This document shows, one piece after another, positions 1 through 6,932 of a stretch of 10,232 bases of DNA. The notes beneath the pieces are model-generated. The model saw only the letters and a program-made list of their open reading frames with translations, was not told the DNA's origin and ran no database searches. The first letter of the stretch is position 1, and each line of letters begins with the position of its first letter. The stretch covers positions 255,933 through 266,164 of the forward strand of contig QEOQ01000552.1 of assembly GCA_010279815.1 (NCBI GenBank). Direction: 5' to 3'. A program made the position numbers and the translations under genes. This stretch comes from Brachionus plicatilis (Eukaryota; Rotifera; Eurotatoria; Ploima; Brachionidae).

Positions 1-437
1 AAACGACGATTTTCAAGTTTCATAAGATTTAAGTATTTCAATCTATTTTCATAAGACTTGGTTCTGGTATAATCAATCAGTTTTGTCGCTCTTCTTTGCA
101 CTTTTTCAAGAATTATAATGTCTTTTTTTAAATGCGGACTCCAGGTTCCTACTGCATACTCCAGATGGGGTCTCACAAGTGATGTATATAGAAGTCTTAA
201 TGATTCTCGGCTAAGATTTTTAAAAGAATTTCTTATTTGACCCAGTATTCGGTTAGCTTTCATAGCTGCCACAGTACATTGTTTATTCCATTTCAAATCA
301 TTTGTAATAAAAACACCCAAATCCTTTTCTTCTGTTATCTCCTCTAGTAAATGAGATATATTTTGGTTTGATAATAAGTATTTGGCTTTTTCTTTTCTCT
401 TCCCTAAATACATTGCTTTACATTTGTTCAGGTTTAA
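1..437 (-). pseudogene. LINE-A RT segment 3: thumb and C-terminal region, open at window edge (frame 3)
   Basis: Reading the minus strand from 437 gives about 145 codons without a stop, running out of the window at its left end. The product begins LNLNKCKAMYLGKR, continues EKDLGVFITNDLKWNKQ and ILGQIRNSFKNLS, and then has the hallmark post-RT block LLYTSLVRPHLEYAVGTW, followed by LEKVQRRATK and YENRLKYLNL. This is the standard C-terminal part of CR1/jockey-type LINE proteins. It has no stop inside the window and no proper start, so simple ORF calling misses it. It is in frame with segment 2 only if the one-base gain near 438 is allowed. The family's last 80-100 residues and the 3' end lie outside the window. 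Confidence 0.93.
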
Positions 438-714
438 GATCTGTTGACCAGTTTTCTGTCCATTCCATTAAGAGATCGAGGTCTTTCTGAAGTTCTAACA
501 ATCCTACGTCAGAGAATTCTGAGATACCAATTAATTTTAAGTCATCAGCATATCCAAGACAGAAACTGTTGAAGCTCTCAAGGAGATCATTGATATAAAT
601 TATAAATAGGATTGGACCAAGTACGGATCCTTGTGGCACTCCGCTTGTAACTACCTCCCAATTTGATGCGTCATTACCTAAGACAACTCTTTGTACCCGC
701 CCAATAAAAATGGC
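418..714 (-). pseudogene. LINE-A RT segment 2: VPQGSVLGP and YADD core (frame 2)
   Basis: This frame is open from just below a stop at 715-717 down to the stop at 418-420. It carries the centre of the RT palm: GRVQRVVLGN, SGVPQGSVLGPILF, then the catalytic box GYADDLKLIG with both Asp codons intact (541-546). It continues into a helical stretch ending ENWSTD. The codon at 637-639 is GTG for Val inside SGVPQGS and is not a start codon. After STD the expected residues (LNLNKCKAMYLG) are in a third frame, so one base has been gained near 438. The true extent of this fragment is longer than an ORF caller starting at GTG would show, because it is joined upstream to segment 1 by a frameshift. Confidence 0.93.
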
Positions 715-1340
715 TCAATCCAGCTTAGAAGTTTACCATTTATACCATATGATTCAAGTTTTATTAACAATTTTCCATGCGGAACTTTATCAAAAGCCTT
801 TGAGAAGTCAGTATACACAATGTCAACATTTTTGCCTTTTTCATATTCATAAGTTGCTTTATCAATAAACTTTAATAGGTTTGTTGCACATGATCTGTAA
901 GGAAGAAATCCATGCTGTTTTTTAGATATTAAATTGTATTCTAGCAAATAGTTCATTATCTCATCCCTAAGCATTCTCTCCATTACCTTGCCGACTATTG
1001 AAGTAAGTGAAACCGGTCTATAATTTTTGATATCCATTTTTGATCCACTTTTATGTATTGGAGATACATTTGCTTTCTTCCATAATTTTGGTAGTTCACC
1101 CTCATTAAACGATTTTATAAATATTAATGAAATTGCGCATGAGATTTCGTTATAGTTTTTAAGGAGCAAAGGATGCATTTTATCCGGTCCAGGAGATTTT
1201 TCAGGGTTTAAGGAGGACAGATATCCCTCAATTTTGTCTGGCTTAAAGATGACGTCCGGGTTCAATCTCAGTGATCTGACTGTTCTTTTAGGAAAGTGAA
1301 TATCGCTCTCGGTTTCACTCGGCAAGTATTTCTTTGTTTT
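678..1340 (-). pseudogene. LINE-A RT segment 1: fingers and motif A (frame 1)
   Basis: This open stretch holds the N-terminal half of the RT domain: SPGPDKMHPLLLK, then NYRPVSLTSIVGKVMERML, KKQHGF, and YTDFSKAFDKVPH. The first Asp of the last motif (codon 807-809) is the expected motif A metal-binding residue. No ATG begins it: the first in-frame stop upstream is at 1341-1343, and the reading frame simply opens after that, as expected of a truncated element rather than a gene start. The frame ends at a stop at 678-680 shortly after WIEPFLLG. There the expected continuation (GRVQRVV) lies in another frame, so one base has been lost around 697-701. It would have acted in target-primed reverse transcription; this copy cannot produce a full enzyme. 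Confidence 0.93.
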
Positions 1341-1954
1341 TTAATAATACTTAGTTAATAAATGTTTTTTCAGTTATTTAATTAGAAATTTAAAAAGCAG
1401 TCTATATTTTTTTACTAATTTAAAAAAAAAATAAATTCAATTATTACTTTTTCAATATTTAAAATATCACTTCAGTGTTTCTAAATCCAAATATTAAAAA
1501 AAAAGAAATTTAATAAAATTCAAATCAATTGAAATTCAAATATGGAACAAATGAAAAATCTTTTTCAAAAAAAAAATTACGCATTTTAATTCTAAATTTC
1601 ATCATTGATTGAAAAATAAAGAAAAAATATAAAACCAGGCAGTGAATTCTTTTCTAAATAGAAATCAAATAAATAATCTTCTATGTGCAAGAAATTGAAC
1701 AAAAATGAGTAGGAAATACAACTAATTTTTTTTGTTGGGATGATTTTTTCGAATTTTTTCTTTTTCAATCGATAGTTTGATATTTTTTTTAAGAATATTT
1801 CTTGTCAAATTCAGCACTTTCTATTCAATTGCCAAAGCGTCTCAAATTTGAGTAAATTTTAAAAATAAGAAATCTTTAATTCTTCTTGCAGATGTCAATG
1901 AAAAATAATTCGCTTTTATAGTTCATGATAAATAAGCTTGTTTTAACTCAAAGG
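1341..1954. other. AT-rich stretch without recognised feature
   Basis: This interval is A+T-rich with many A and T runs and no open frame of note. A short patch near 1587-1610 shares AAATTTCATCA-type sequence with MITE family A, but nothing around it matches, so it is not called as a copy. Confidence 0.6.
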
Positions 1955-2193
1955 TAGGAGTAATATTAGTAGTAAGTTTGATGAAAACATAAGTTTATGT
2001 TTAATTAGTGCAAAGCACTTTATCAGCTCCAATTCTCATGTAGGCAGTTATCTTAGACAGCTTTGAAACTGTTCAAATTCTTAGTTTAAATCACAGTTCT
2101 TGTTCTTTTTTTTCTCTCTTTTGAATTTACGATTAAGTCGTCTAAAATTATGACAATGGCTGATATTATCGTTTTTAAAAACTTCCAATTCAC
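1955..2193 (-). pseudogene. LINE-B C-terminal remnant and probable 3' end
   Basis: On the far side of the MITE, the minus strand continues from VNW, gives a basic stretch HNFRRLNRKFKRE, and then NLNSFKAV, a stop, and DNCL (2041-2079). The NLNSFKAV block corresponds to the RVNGFKNKFDK C-terminus of LINE-C in this window. Non-coding sequence follows, with TACTACTAATATTACT on the minus strand near 1955-1975, which may be the eroded microsatellite tail typical of these LINEs. The tail call is inference. Confidence 0.68.
2186..2193 (+). repeat. Target-site duplication, left, of MITE A copy 1
   Basis: CAATTCAC, repeated exactly at 2424-2431. On the minus strand it spells the V-N-W codons of LINE-B, showing that the target was LINE-B coding sequence. 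Confidence 0.85.
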
Positions 2194-2423
2194 GGAAAAG
2201 TAAATTTTTTGATCAAATTTCATTTTTCAAATTTGATCAGAAAATTTTTAAATGCGTATTTAAATTTCATCACTGATTTTTATATTTTCACTACATTTCC
2301 AAGCTTTAAAATTTTTGAAAAATGATTGTAATTTGTAAAAAATACATTGAAACTTAAATACGCATCTAAAATGTTTTGATCAAATTTGAAAAATGAAATT
2401 TGATAAAAACATTTTACTTTGCC
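2194..2423. mobile_element. MITE family A, copy 1 (230 bp, inserted in LINE-B)
   Basis: This is a non-coding palindromic element. Its arms are about 75-80 bp and align at well over 80% by eye (left about 2194-2272, right about 2345-2423). The terminal repeats read GGAAAAGTAAA and, on the opposite strand at the right end, GGCAAAGTAAAA. Each arm holds its own inner palindrome; on the left TGATCAAATTT (2210-2220) pairs with AAATTTGATCA (2229-2239). It is flanked by the exact direct repeat CAATTCAC at 2186-2193 and 2424-2431 (9 bp if the preceding C is counted). An 8-bp duplication with GG ends is compatible with hAT or Merlin, and a 9-bp one with Mutator-like transposases; the superfamily is not settled. 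It encodes nothing. Confidence 0.88.
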
Positions 2424-2431
2424 CAATTCAC
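2424..2431 (+). repeat. Target-site duplication, right, of MITE A copy 1
   Basis: Exact second copy of CAATTCAC, directly after the terminal TTTGCC of the MITE. Confidence 0.85.
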
Positions 2432-2690
2432 CTTGTCCTTTCCTATGCTAATTTTTTAAACACTATAAGATCTCTACTTAGTCTTATTGTTTGCAAATTT
2501 GTTATTCCTTATCTCTTCACTTATTAAAATATTAAATTTTTTAAATCCATAAATAAACTTTGTTACGCAACTTTCCACTTTTTCTATTTGATTAATAAAT
2601 CTCTCTTTAGTTTAAGTTGTCAAAACCGGTACTGCAAACTTCAGATAAGGTCTAGTCAAAGCTAGATAAATAATGTTGGATATTTCTGCA
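2424..2690 (-). pseudogene. LINE-B post-RT remnant (RPHLEYA to DKVNW)
   Basis: The minus strand reads AEISNIIYLALTRPYLKFAV, aligning residue for residue with the LLYTSLVRPHLEYAV block of LINE-A. It then gives INQIEKVESCVTKFIYG, matching LEKVQRRATK, followed by SEEIRNNKF and, after two stops and a small shift, DKVNW at the junction with the MITE. This is the segment between the two inserted elements. Roughly 300 bases expected between the YADD box and this block are missing, so a deletion accompanied or followed insertion of the foldback element at 2691-3000. Confidence 0.75.
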
Positions 2691-3000
2691 TTGTGAAATT
2701 TCAAATACAAAAATAAAAAAATTTTATAACTTTTGTTCTAAATGTCAAAAACTAGTTCTGCAGATGAAATAAAACGAAATATTTTTTGTTTCTGCAGAAA
2801 ACTGCAAAATCTGCAAGATTGGACTCTTTTTAAAAGTATTCAAAATAAATCGCAATTAATTTGCACGGATTTTGCAGACTTCTGCAGAAACAAAAAATAT
2901 TTCGCTCTATTTCATCTGCAGAAAAAGTTTTTGACATTTAGAACAAAAGTTATAAAATTTTTTTATTTTTGTATTTGAAATTTTGTATGAAATTTCACAA
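2691..3000. mobile_element. Foldback element family B, copy 1 (about 310 bp, inserted in LINE-B)
   Basis: This is a long palindrome. The left arm, 2691-2816, and the right arm, 2861-3000, are inverted copies differing at roughly eight positions plus one 12-bp block (CATACAAAATTT) present only in the right arm. That block lies between short direct repeats and was probably lost from the left arm by slippage. The spacer is 44 bp. The outer sequence TTGTGAAATTT and the inner ATAACTTTTGTTCTAAATGT are shared with the element at 6933-7305, so both belong to one family. No convincing target duplication is visible; ATTTCTGCA and AATCCTGCT on the two sides agree at 6 of 9 positions. The open frame at 2742-2978 lies inside the palindrome and is not a gene. 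Confidence 0.87.
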
Positions 3001-3415
3001 AATCCTGCTAACACATAATTATATTTTTAGAGATTTTGGTATCATTAGCAATTGATATTACTGAATGTAAATTATAGTATTGCTTGTTAAGTCGTTTTCT
3101 ATTAAAATAAAAGAGTTTCAAGAACCGAGCCATTTGGTATAACACCCAACACTTGTTTAAATTCAGATGAATATTTCGCCATTTAAATTTGTTGAAGCCT
3201 GTTAGTTAGAAAATTTTAGATCCAACCTTCTAGATTGTCTGCTATTCCATTTGCTCCTGAATGGGAGATTTTCTCAAAAGCTTTTTCAAATCAGCGTGAA
3301 AACATCATTTATTTGTTCACCTTCGAGTTTTCACATCTATCTTGTTACGACAAATCCCTGATATTCTATTGTGGGCCCAATAAACTCTTTTCTTTAAAAG
3401 TTAAGACAAATTCTT
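3001..3415 (-). pseudogene. LINE-B RT domain remnant (motifs A to C)
   Basis: This is the RT part of LINE-B. The minus strand reads LTFKEKSLLG and QGF at the fingers, GEQINDV, then KAFEKISH from motif A, GWI followed by NFLTNRLQQI, and GVIPNGSVLETLLF. About 53 bases further comes a motif C equivalent in which YADD has become IAND. The first Asp of the catalytic pair is therefore changed to Asn, and in-frame stops occur right after LLF and elsewhere. Compared with LINE-A, several codons between KAFEKISH and GWI are missing. It cannot encode an enzyme. An apparent plus-strand ORF at 3235-3444 is the antisense shadow of this remnant. Confidence 0.8.
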
Positions 3416-3953
3416 TTGTAGATTATCTTGTATTTGGTTTTTGAATTAAACGCCGATTAAAAAAACTTTAAATTTTATTTAAAAATATATTTTTTAATTA
3501 TTTGGTCTTGTTATTATTTTCTTTTCAAAAGGATGTTGAAAATAAACTTGATTTTTATTGTAAGCTTAATTTAAATAAAAAATTTTATTAAGTTTGGAAT
3601 AAATGAAAGAGACAAAGTATTTTCTCGGTTTGTTCTTTATTTTATTTAAATAAATAAATCTTTGGAAAACGGCCGTTCTAGACCGTGGTTAAGTAAAGTT
3701 AAAATAGAAAGCGGTAAAAAAAAGATCTTTAATCTTAGAAAACAAAAGCAAGTAAACAAGAGATTAGCTTAATTCTCTCTTCTAAGCATTTCTTTGTAAC
3801 TTATAGATGATAAATATAAAATCAAAGTGTAGCAAATAAAAGTTTGTTTATTTTCTGATGACACCACAGCCACAATGGGTAAGCCGAAAGTTGGGTGTCA
3901 AATCCAACTTGTGGTTACACATTAAATTTCCTCTTTGCTATATCTAAACTTCA
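3416..3953. other. AT-rich stretch with two GC-richer patches
   Basis: There is no recognised gene. A GC-richer patch at 3662-3700 contains the 10-bp palindrome AACGGCCGTT (3668-3677) and lies in a 40-codon open stretch (3650-3769, plus) that reads NGRSRPWLSKVKIESGKKK and a basic tail; no homology is recognised. A second patch at 3855-3920 can fold: CCACAA (3870-3875) with TTGTGG (3909-3914), and GTTGG (3890-3894) with CCAAC (3904-3908). Confidence 0.5.
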
Positions 3954-4176
3954 GGAGAAAGTAAAATTTTTAATCAAATTTGAATTTTAATCAAAATATT
4001 TAAATGCGCCATTAAACTTCATTGCAGATATTTTCATATTTATAAAATTCCACAGCTTTATTTTAATCTTTTTGAAAACTATTGTAGTTTCTAAAAATGC
4101 GTTAAATTGAAATCTCGCATTTAAAATATTTTGAACAAATTTGAAAATTGAATTTGATTAAAAATTTTACTTTGCC
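3954..4176. mobile_element. MITE family A, copy 2 (about 223 bp)
   Basis: This is the same element as 2194-2423, in the same orientation, with more differences. It starts GGAGAAAGTAAAATTTTT and ends AAAATTTTACTTTGCC, giving terminal inverted repeats of about 20 bp that are nearly exact. The subterminal AAATGCG (left, near 4001) and CGCATTT (right, near 4115) match the corresponding boxes of copy 1, and the central region also aligns (CCACAGCTTTA for CCAAGCTTTA, then TTTTTGAAAA and ATTGTA). No target duplication is seen. It carries no coding sequence. Confidence 0.85.
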
Positions 4177-6234
4177 ATCATTATCTCAATTTAGATTATC
4201 AATTTTAGACATTTGAGATTTTCTAAGCTTAAAACTAGAAGTTCAAAAGATTTTATTGTAAAATTTTAAATTAAACCATCTTCAAAAAAAATTTTGATTT
4301 TGATTGAAGTTCAAATTTTCAAATTTAAATTTAGTAGACTGATTAACTTTAAACTGTTGAATTAGTTTTAAAATTAATTACTAAAAACGAGAAAATTAAA
4401 AAAAATTGTAAATGATTTAAGAATTAATTATAAAATTTAAATAGCAAAATTTTCGTGAAAAAGTTCAAATGTAGCAACAAAATCTGTACAAATTTAATTA
4501 ATAAAATATATAATTGACAGCTTAAATGTTGAAAATTTCTATATTGATCTCTTGATCACAAAGCAATTTGTTAATTCAAAAAATTAAATCCAAATGTATT
4601 TTTTAAATGAGCCTTTCTCTGAATGATGATTATGAATTAATTTTTGCATTAAAAAGATTAAAAAGAGGGAAGCAGCATCAGGCTCTGACTTAATTTATTA
4701 TCTAATGTTACCAAAATTTAATTCAAAATGATATAATTTATCTTTCAACTTTTTCAGTCTAAAGCAAAATAATAAATTTTCTGTGAAAATTTTATTTCAT
4801 ATAAAACAACACAAGTTTTATTTGATTTAGATAGCGAAAACATTTGTCCTTTTAACAGAGTACTTACTCCTTTTAAATACAATTTTTTTAAATTCCATTG
4901 GCTAACGAGTCCTGGTTTATTTGATCATCTATAATGATTTTAATCAAAAGCTATATGGAAATAAAATTAAAGACCCAAATTAAACAAAATTTATGGGTGC
5001 TTAGCATGATTCAAAATGAACTGTAATTTCAATTTTAGACGAAATCAGATATTGCTGTAGTTCAAGGCTAAATTTAGCTAAGATACTGTCAAACATAGGG
5101 GCCTAAATTATAAAACTACAGATATTAAAAGAAAAAAAGTGATTCAAAATTCTTTGGTTCGGTCTTTATTTAAATTAAAATAGTCTTAGAATACAAAATG
5201 GGTTTTTTATTTTATTTAAAATAAAAATTTTAAATGAAATGATTGAAGATATCAGTGCAATTAGATAATTTAAGAAAAAAAATCTTTTAGATGTTCGCGA
5301 ATCTCTTTTCGAAAAAAATCAGGGCATTAACGAAAGAAAATAGAATTTTTTTGTTTTTTTGCTGTAATGGTTTACAATATTTCTCTGTAAATAAAACAAT
5401 TTTCACCTAATGCTTATTCCTTCTTATGGGAGAATTTCTATATTTTTGATAGATTTTACAAAATTTAGAGAAAAGCCATAAAAAGAAAAAAATAATCAAA
5501 TATAAAATCAATTAATTATAAGGAAAATAAGAAACAAAATAATTTCTTTTCATTAAATATGTTGTTTGGGAAATACCTAGTTTAGAATGGAACCTAGTTC
5601 TTTCTTTCAGTAAAATATTTTATGTTTTGATTTAAAAATCAAAAAAAAAATTTCGAGACTTTTTGTTTTACAAGAATTAAAAACTTAAAAGTTATTTTAA
5701 ATTATAATTAGTTATAAGTGGAAAAATTACTAGTATTGAAAATGTATGAAATTTCATAAAATGGTTGACCACTAATAGATTTCACATAAGGATATATTAC
5801 ATGAAACCTTTTAAATTATAAATTAGAGTAATACGATCAAAAATTTAAAATATTTAATTAAGTCAATTAAAAAATGGTATCATCTTTTTTGTAACGTGAT
5901 CAATTTCAAAATCATAAATTTAATTTTCACTTTTTGTAATCAAATTTCGTAAAAAAATTAATATTTAGGAATCCTCTGCTATGATTCATTCGAAAATTTC
6001 AAATGTTTTTACGAATTTTGTTTATCATCAAGCCTCAGTTCAAAAGAGCCCATGTGAATTGTAATGAAATAATATAATTAAATTTTTCGCCTTAATTGAC
6101 TTGAGGGACTTAAAAGTATTTTTTTAACTAGCACAGATTTTTTAATATCAAGATAAGCTCGTTCTAATTTTAAATTTTTACCTTGAAACACTTCTAGCTA
6201 AATTTAGCTCAAATTTATTATTATTTGGTGCTAA
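4177..6234. other. Long AT-rich non-coding stretch
   Basis: About 2 kb with no recognised gene, RNA or transposon. It is rich in A and T runs and short frames closed by stops. Two minor details: GCTAAATTTAGC at 5067-5078 and the 14-bp palindrome AGCTAAATTTAGCT at 6196-6209 share the same core, and ACCTAGTT occurs twice near 5575-5600. Neither is enough for a call. Confidence 0.6.
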
Positions 6235-6522
6235 TTCTCAGTATTATCAATACCTATCGCAGACACGACAGTGAATAAGTTAAAAATTTCAGAAATTTTA
6301 GTTAAAAGACAAGCAGATAACTGCCTTGAACAATCTTACAATGGACTGTTCTTTCTTTTTAAGACAGATTTGGTAAATATGTGGAAATTTTATTTGACGA
6401 CTTTTATAGTTGAGATTTTTTTAAAAATATGTTCTTATGTTTTTTGTTTATTAGACAAAAATATTAATTTAAGTAATTCAAATTTAATTGAAGAAATTCC
6501 AAAAAGCTTATTTATAATTTAA
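6235..6522 (+). other. Unrecognised 95-codon open stretch, possible exon
   Basis: The plus strand is open from 6235 (after a stop at 6232-6234) to the stop at 6520-6522. The only annotated-style start would be a GTG at 6271, which is not credible for a eukaryotic gene. The product has a hydrophobic middle segment around FYLTTFIVEIFLKICSYVF that could be one membrane helix. A splice-acceptor-like CTAATTCTCAG ends at 6241 and a donor-like GTAAAT starts at 6373, so an internal exon at 6242-6372 is conceivable. I do not recognise the protein. In DNA this AT-rich an open stretch this long can occur by chance, so it is only a candidate. Confidence 0.15.
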
Positions 6523-6782
6523 TTAAAAGATCTTCTTGTCTGTAAAATGATACATAATTATTATTAAAATAAAACAAGCACATCATAGGTAAATAGAAAA
6601 AAATTTAAAAATTTTATCGATAGAATTTTTAACTTACCGTTTAAAATAAAACCTTGCTAATTGAATAATTTTAAAAAATATTAGAAATAATAAAAATATA
6701 TGAATATCAATAAATTTATTTATTTATTTATTGAATTGAATTAACCTCCTTTAAGGAGAAGTAAAAGAAAATAAAGATAAAA

Positions 6783-6801
6783 TTTTTTTTTTTTTTTTTT
6801 T
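6783..6801 (+). repeat. Poly(T) run, 19 bases
   Basis: An uninterrupted run of 19 T, flanked by TTTA repeats on the left and ATAAATAAA on the right. It could be a slippage tract or the reverse-strand A-tail of a retrotransposed sequence; no body sequence for the latter was recognised. Confidence 0.8.
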
Positions 6802-6923
6802 GTGTTTTTGTATAAATAAATAAAAAATAATAAATAAAATTATCGATTTGAAAATTAATTTTTTATTCTTTCAATTATCTTATTTTAATGGAATGGCATC
6901 ATTTATTTTTTTTAATTTTATAA

Positions 6924-6932
6924 GGGTTTACA
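6924..6932 (+). repeat. Target-site duplication, left, of foldback B copy 2
   Basis: GGGTTTACA; its partner at 7306-7314 is AGGTTTACA, so 8 of 9 bases match. Confidence 0.75.

Larger units (their letters stand above)
1..1340 (-). mobile_element. LINE-A: 5'-truncated CR1/jockey-type non-LTR retrotransposon
   Basis: On the minus strand this interval encodes, in the correct order, a non-LTR retrotransposon reverse transcriptase followed by the conserved post-RT region. Motifs seen are SPGPDKMHP, NYRPVSLTS, QHGF, the motif A region TDFSKAFDKVPH, VPQGSVLGP, the motif C box YADD (541-552) and VRPHLEYA. The coding match begins near 1340, where a stop lies just upstream, and the endonuclease half is absent, so the copy is 5'-truncated in the usual LINE manner. 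The other end runs past position 1. Coding is spread over three frames because of two single-base shifts, near 699 and near 438. The few disruptions suggest a fairly recent insertion. Motifs place it in the CR1/jockey superfamily; the exact clade is not determined. Confidence 0.95.
1955..3415 (-). mobile_element. LINE-B: old, decayed CR1/jockey-type LINE split by two inserted palindromic elements
   Basis: Minus-strand translation shows RT motifs in the correct order but in shifting frames with many stops: QGF (3352-3360), GEQINDV (3301-3318), KAFEKISH (3261-3284), GVIPNGSVL (3120-3146, standing for GVPQGSVL), and IANDTKIS (3029-3052, standing for the YADD box). After an interruption come RPYLKFAV (2630-2653, for RPHLEYAV), VESCVTKFIYG (for VQRRATK) and DKVNW. 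After a second interruption comes NLNSFKAV (2056-2079), the usual C-terminal block. The interruptions coincide with palindromic elements at 2691-3000 and 2194-2423. Both ends are approximate. A TAC/TAA-like patch at 1955-1975 may be the worn 3' tail. Each motif alone is weak; their order and spacing make the case. Confidence 0.82.
6523..6932. other. AT-rich stretch with simple repeats
   Basis: No gene is seen. It holds a TTTA tandem run near 6715-6735, a run of 19 T (6783-6801), ATAAATAAATAAA-type sequence just after it, and a 28-bp near-palindrome centred on ATCGAT at 6605-6632. Confidence 0.6.

Noticed and set aside
1587..1612. Third MITE A fragment
   Set aside because: About 17 bases resemble copy 1 (AAATTTCATCATTGATT), but the similarity does not extend and AT-rich chance matches are likely.
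2742..2978. 78-codon plus-strand ORF
   Set aside because: It lies entirely within the foldback element 2691-3000 and is explained by the palindrome; no protein family is recognisable.
3235..3444. 69-codon plus-strand ORF
   Set aside because: It is antisense to the LINE-B RT remnant, whose motifs are on the minus strand, and begins with a non-ATG codon.
3855..3912. Hammerhead ribozyme (CTGATGA at 3855-3861, GAAA at 3886-3889, then a stem and TT)
   Set aside because: Stem III can form, but the bases flanking the two core strings do not pair into stem II, and the sequence before CTGATGA does not pair with the sequence after the would-be cleavage site as stem I.
3889..3914. tRNA-like T-arm / B box (GGTGTCAAATCC)
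   Set aside because: It has one extra base relative to the B-box pattern, and no A box, anticodon arm or acceptor stem is found at proper spacing.
3936..4190. Target duplication for MITE A copy 2
   Set aside because: The bases directly next to the ends (AAACTTCA and ATCATTAT) do not match; a looser TATCT-containing match is offset from the ends on both sides.
6605..6632. 28-bp near-palindrome centred on ATCGAT
   Set aside because: It is mostly A and T runs, so it is weak evidence of function; kept only as a detail of the surrounding stretch.
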